A stretch of DNA of 9,047 nt, taken from NCBI GenBank assembly GCA_910586045.1, contig CAJUIH010000119.1, forward strand, positions 1 through 9,047, written 5' to 3'. The notes beneath the pieces were generated by a model. The model did not search any database, had not been told where the DNA came from, and saw only the letters and a program-made list of their open reading frames with translations. Within the stretch, counting starts at the first letter, position 1. Every line of letters starts with the position of its first letter. Below are positions 7,901 through 9,047 of the stretch, piece by piece. This DNA comes from an uncultured Eubacterium sp. Its GTDB lineage: Bacteria > Bacillota > Clostridia > Lachnospirales > Lachnospiraceae. The translations under genes and the position numbers were made by a program.

Positions 7901-8946
7901 TTCAGACCAGTAATGCCGACAGGGTCTTCTCCCTCAATACGGATGCTGTATGTTCCATTGCTATTTGTGTGTATTATAGGAGTAAGGCCAGGTGGTAGTT
8001 TGACTTCCAATTGATCTTTCAATTGGCAAATCGTGTATTCTCCAGGTGGTTCAATGACGACTTTTTTTAAGTCGTTCTCACCTTCTAAATAAAATTGAAG
8101 CGTATCATTCTTGCCGCTTTCAATTTTTATAGTAGAGTCCTTGGCAAATTCTGTGGTGCCGACCAAATCACGATTGGAATAGCCTGTCTGACAGTCATAA
8201 ATCAGATACGCCAGCGTCCCGTCCACAGACTGAATCTTCGTCATATTCCCCTGCGCGTCCTCAAAATTCAAATTGCAGTACCCATACTGGTCAAATTCCA
8301 GGTTAAACCCCGGATTTTCCGGCTGCATAGCCGCAAACGCATCCTCGATTTCATCCACCAGTTCCTGCGTGGTATACGTTCCATTCGGAACTGTCAGGCT
8401 GTACTGCCTTGGGTCATAATCATAGCCGTCCGGCAGGTTGATAATCAGGTCGTTTTGCGGCGCCGTAATCGTATGGAGCTGGTCGGATTTCCATTTCCGG
8501 TTCCCTCCGATCTGGTAAAAAGAATCCTCATGCTCCTGGAATACGGGCTGTGTATTAAAATAAGTCCCAGTGTTCACCCGGTCGATTTCAGACTGTAATG
8601 CGTCAAATTCCTTGGCAAGCGCCGCACGGTCCGCTTCGGTATTCGTATCGTTGATGGACTGTACGGATAATTCGCGCATGCGCTGCAGCATGTCATGGAT
8701 TTCATTCATGGCCCCATCCCCGGTCTGGATGAAGTTCTGGCCTTCGTCTGCATTGGTAACAGACCGGTTCAGGCCTCGGATCTGTGCCCGCATCTGTTCG
8801 GAAATCCCTAATTCCGCTGCTCCGTCCGCGGCCCGGTTGATTTTGAATCCACTGGAGAGTTTTTCGGTGCTTTTGCCGAAATTGCTGGAATGAATGCCCT
8901 GCTGCCTGGCGGCATTTAACGCGGACAGGTTGGTCATAATGTTCAT
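4975..8946 (-). CDS. Giant flagellin with a multi-module central insert
   Basis: The structural subunit of the flagellar filament, 1323 residues against roughly 270-550 for most flagellins. The start is fixed by AAGGAGGT (8953-8960, minus strand), which puts AGGAGG seven bases before the ATG; an ATG three codons later is less well spaced. Residues 1-145 are a normal N-terminal domain: MNIMTNLSALNAARQ, EKLSSGFKINRAADGAAELGI, QMRAQIRGLNRSV and MLQRMRELSVQS (86-97), the TLR5-contact segment of D1. Residues 1193-1323 are a normal C-terminal domain ending in NQLPNRIANLLFQ. Both filament-forming ends are intact, so export and assembly are plausible. Between them lie about eight diverged beta-rich modules. 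Six cysteines (224, 252, 307, 584, 614, 961) are odd for a flagellin. Bases for residues about 260-1160 are clearly richer in AT than both ends. It appears monocistronic in this window. Flagellin identity certain; insert function unknown, perhaps a surface-exposed adhesive or shielding layer. Confidence 0.95.
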   Translation of the reverse strand: MNIMTNLSALNAARQQGIHSSNFGKSTEKLSSGFKINRAADGAAELGISEQMRAQIRGLNRSVTNADEGQNFIQTGDGAMNEIHDMLQRMRELSVQSINDTNTEADRAALAKEFDALQSEIDRVNTGTYFNTQPVFQEHEDSFYQIGGNRKWKSDQLHTITAPQNDLIINLPDGYDYDPRQYSLTVPNGTYTTQELVDEIEDAFAAMQPENPGFNLEFDQYGYCNLNFEDAQGNMTKIQSVDGTLAYLIYDCQTGYSNRDLVGTTEFAKDSTIKIESGKNDTLQFYLEGENDLKKVVIEPPGEYTICQLKDQLEVKLPPGLTPIIHTNSNGTYSIRIEGEDPVGITGLKGNMFTIEHDNNGLNSIFYDNISPGISDATPAQLIGKAVSNPPITEPFIIKENVNDTLKLKLFTPDGELGPFGLKLDPGSYQADMMAEHLNNLFAKTDILYGEHLDKYLFASDNNGTITIQTHQAAKGYAISVEETPAYNTLFKYTVYPKGDPFFEPGSDPSLAALIGRKDLTTMIPLDFSNLTKEDRTLKIDPGNPMFRDEIELKETYGSMAELESDLNAKLTGTKLDGKIEFSCAGNHLTINAKTDNSPISITTHTPVYEQLLCDEVDAVNKETATAEGTETRYQGQPWRDSFTPAEITLTKEIPLSNPPGYIEVNDTNDTISFILDPPSSTVARTIRLSHGQYNTREDLINELNNQLENRDLLLKASLSPDNHLVLQTKPTYRNGETKTSISINADPNTPYAGSAWKLFLGTTPTPLGPESVPLTDGSKTYITGVNHFFQDGIFVPIEINEPPDGMIVDISLKDGTTPQPPIKIPNNTYTSLESLKNALETAINGSSLKDKISVSLDSNRLKLTAVDKGSNSFSIDPTSKFYKTILGSDFRIEEGTPKNIKSEHSFEHIVDQHGNGYSYIIGREEIRGKQIEIIKDINDTFDVDFTYTPESPPSLFKGFCIPLHANLSEVVGEGTYPSEEIAAKITISFQEQIDKYLENLVKNTDDVDYYDIDFKLDIQVGFGLINDSDVGGIDDSQVLQIAITERTENGQKIESPAGSYTLDSVRGKAAYSIFYASTKKQEFSYAVGSKDISNGIPFEPGKNVFSFTLDGKAYSYTFPENYVSAEQFIDLFNRKLENGEDGNPPLKDLKASIVNGNLRLTYQRFGAHEIRDIRGDAKGLIFYKEDERDDLDPFMLQVGALGHQGLELNRFRVNTMSLGINTVTVSRVKYAEKALDRLDKAIDQLSTRRSTYGALQNRIDFLKSNNKNAAQNVQASESRIRDANMAKEMIDHVKNQITTQASESVLAQANQLPNRIANLLFQ
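5392..8454 (-). repeat. Eight degenerate ~90-residue protein modules in the flagellin insert
   Basis: Aligned by eye, the insert repeats one plan: two beta strands often opened by N-D-T, a G-x-Y-T-type turn leading into an amphipathic helix, a strand pair of the N-x-L-x-L type, then a short strand and a hydrophobic S-x-hh-x-hL end. Approximate residues are 165-255, 279-369, 402-492, 525-614, 668-762, 798-888, 938-1077 (longer) and 1103-1185. Examples of the helix entry are GTYTTQELVDEIEDAF, GEYTICQLKDQLE, GSYQADMMAEHLNNLF, GQYNTREDLINELNNQL and NTYTSLESLKNAL. Linkers often begin with LIG or LG. The plan recalls flagellin hook-IN-type motifs, but copies are too diverged to show as DNA repeats. 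Confidence 0.72.
5440..8165. other. AT-rich block inside the flagellin gene
   Basis: Composition changes sharply within one gene. Hand counts of 60-base lines give 32/60 GC at 5221-5280 and 32/60 at 8281-8340, but 20/60 at 6361-6420 and 15/60 at 7201-7260. The borders, judged by eye, are near 5410-5465 and 8150-8180. Module 1 and part of module 8 fall in the GC-richer flanks; modules 2-7 fall in the AT-rich block. Edges are approximate. Confidence 0.75.
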
Positions 8947-9047
8947 ATCGTTACCTCCTTGTATTGTGAACTTTATGATGCGTGTCTTTATCTTATATAT
9001 TCGGTGATTGAATATTGCACAATAAACCCGATAAACGGCGGGCCAGA
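8947..9047 (-). promoter_or_regulatory. Flagellin upstream region with weak promoter candidates
   Basis: This is the 101-base leader of the flagellin gene up to the window edge. On the minus strand, TATAAG (8992-8997) with TTGTGC (9017-9022) at a 19-base spacing is a poor sigma-A candidate. ACCGAATAT (8997-9005) resembles the GCCGATAT -10 box of sigma-D/sigma-28, which usually drives flagellin genes, but no TAAA box stands about 15 bases upstream. A flagellar sigma factor is expected from gene identity, but the sequence does not settle it. Confidence 0.3.

Noticed and set aside
8095..8598. 167-codon open frame on the plus strand opposite the flagellin
   Set aside because: It lies wholly antisense to a certain gene, has no ribosome binding site I can see and no recognisable domain; other antisense frames over the GH27 and flagellin genes were dropped for the same reason.
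8947..9047. CsrA/FliW-type translational control site in the flagellin leader
   Set aside because: Only one GGA, the ribosome binding site itself, is visible; the second site and hairpin seen in known cases were not found.

Overview
The window looks like the chromosome of a motile, low-to-mid GC Clostridia member, most likely a gut Lachnospiraceae. This is inferred from the flagellin end sequences, the strong AGGAGG-type ribosome binding sites, and the membrane glycosyltransferase and GH27 types. No RNA gene, transposase or CRISPR array was seen.

Layout. (1) Bases 1-891, plus strand: the 3' part of a family-2 glycosyltransferase with two C-terminal membrane helices, of the kind that loads a sugar onto a polyprenyl-phosphate carrier. 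(2) Bases 888-2007, plus strand, overlapping it by ATGA: a multi-helix membrane protein resembling the DUF6020/GT-C-like family. It is broken by a +1 shift in a T7 run and seems to lack the N-terminal part of the family. (3) Bases 2108-3100, plus strand: a membrane-anchored or secreted beta-propeller-like protein with a sialidase-type Asp box. These three look like the tail of a cell-surface glycan locus. (4) Bases 3365-4876, plus strand: a cytoplasmic GH27 alpha-galactosidase fused to a complete C-terminal rhodanese domain. It has its own candidate promoter with an overlapping inverted repeat. (5) Bases 4975-8946, minus strand: a 1323-residue flagellin, convergent with the GH27 gene and separated from it by a strong bidirectional hairpin terminator.

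The two most notable items are the GH27-rhodanese fusion and the giant flagellin. The flagellin keeps normal N- and C-terminal filament domains but carries about 1050 residues between them, made of about eight diverged copies of a beta-rich module of roughly 90 residues. The DNA for the inner modules is much more AT-rich than the DNA for both ends of the same gene, so the gene looks like a mosaic.

The glycosyltransferase pair would normally act together, the GT2 making a lipid-linked sugar and the GT-C enzyme transferring it to a surface acceptor. Here the second partner appears broken. The GH27 gene is separately controlled and acts inside the cell. Nothing in the sequence ties it directly to the flagellin.
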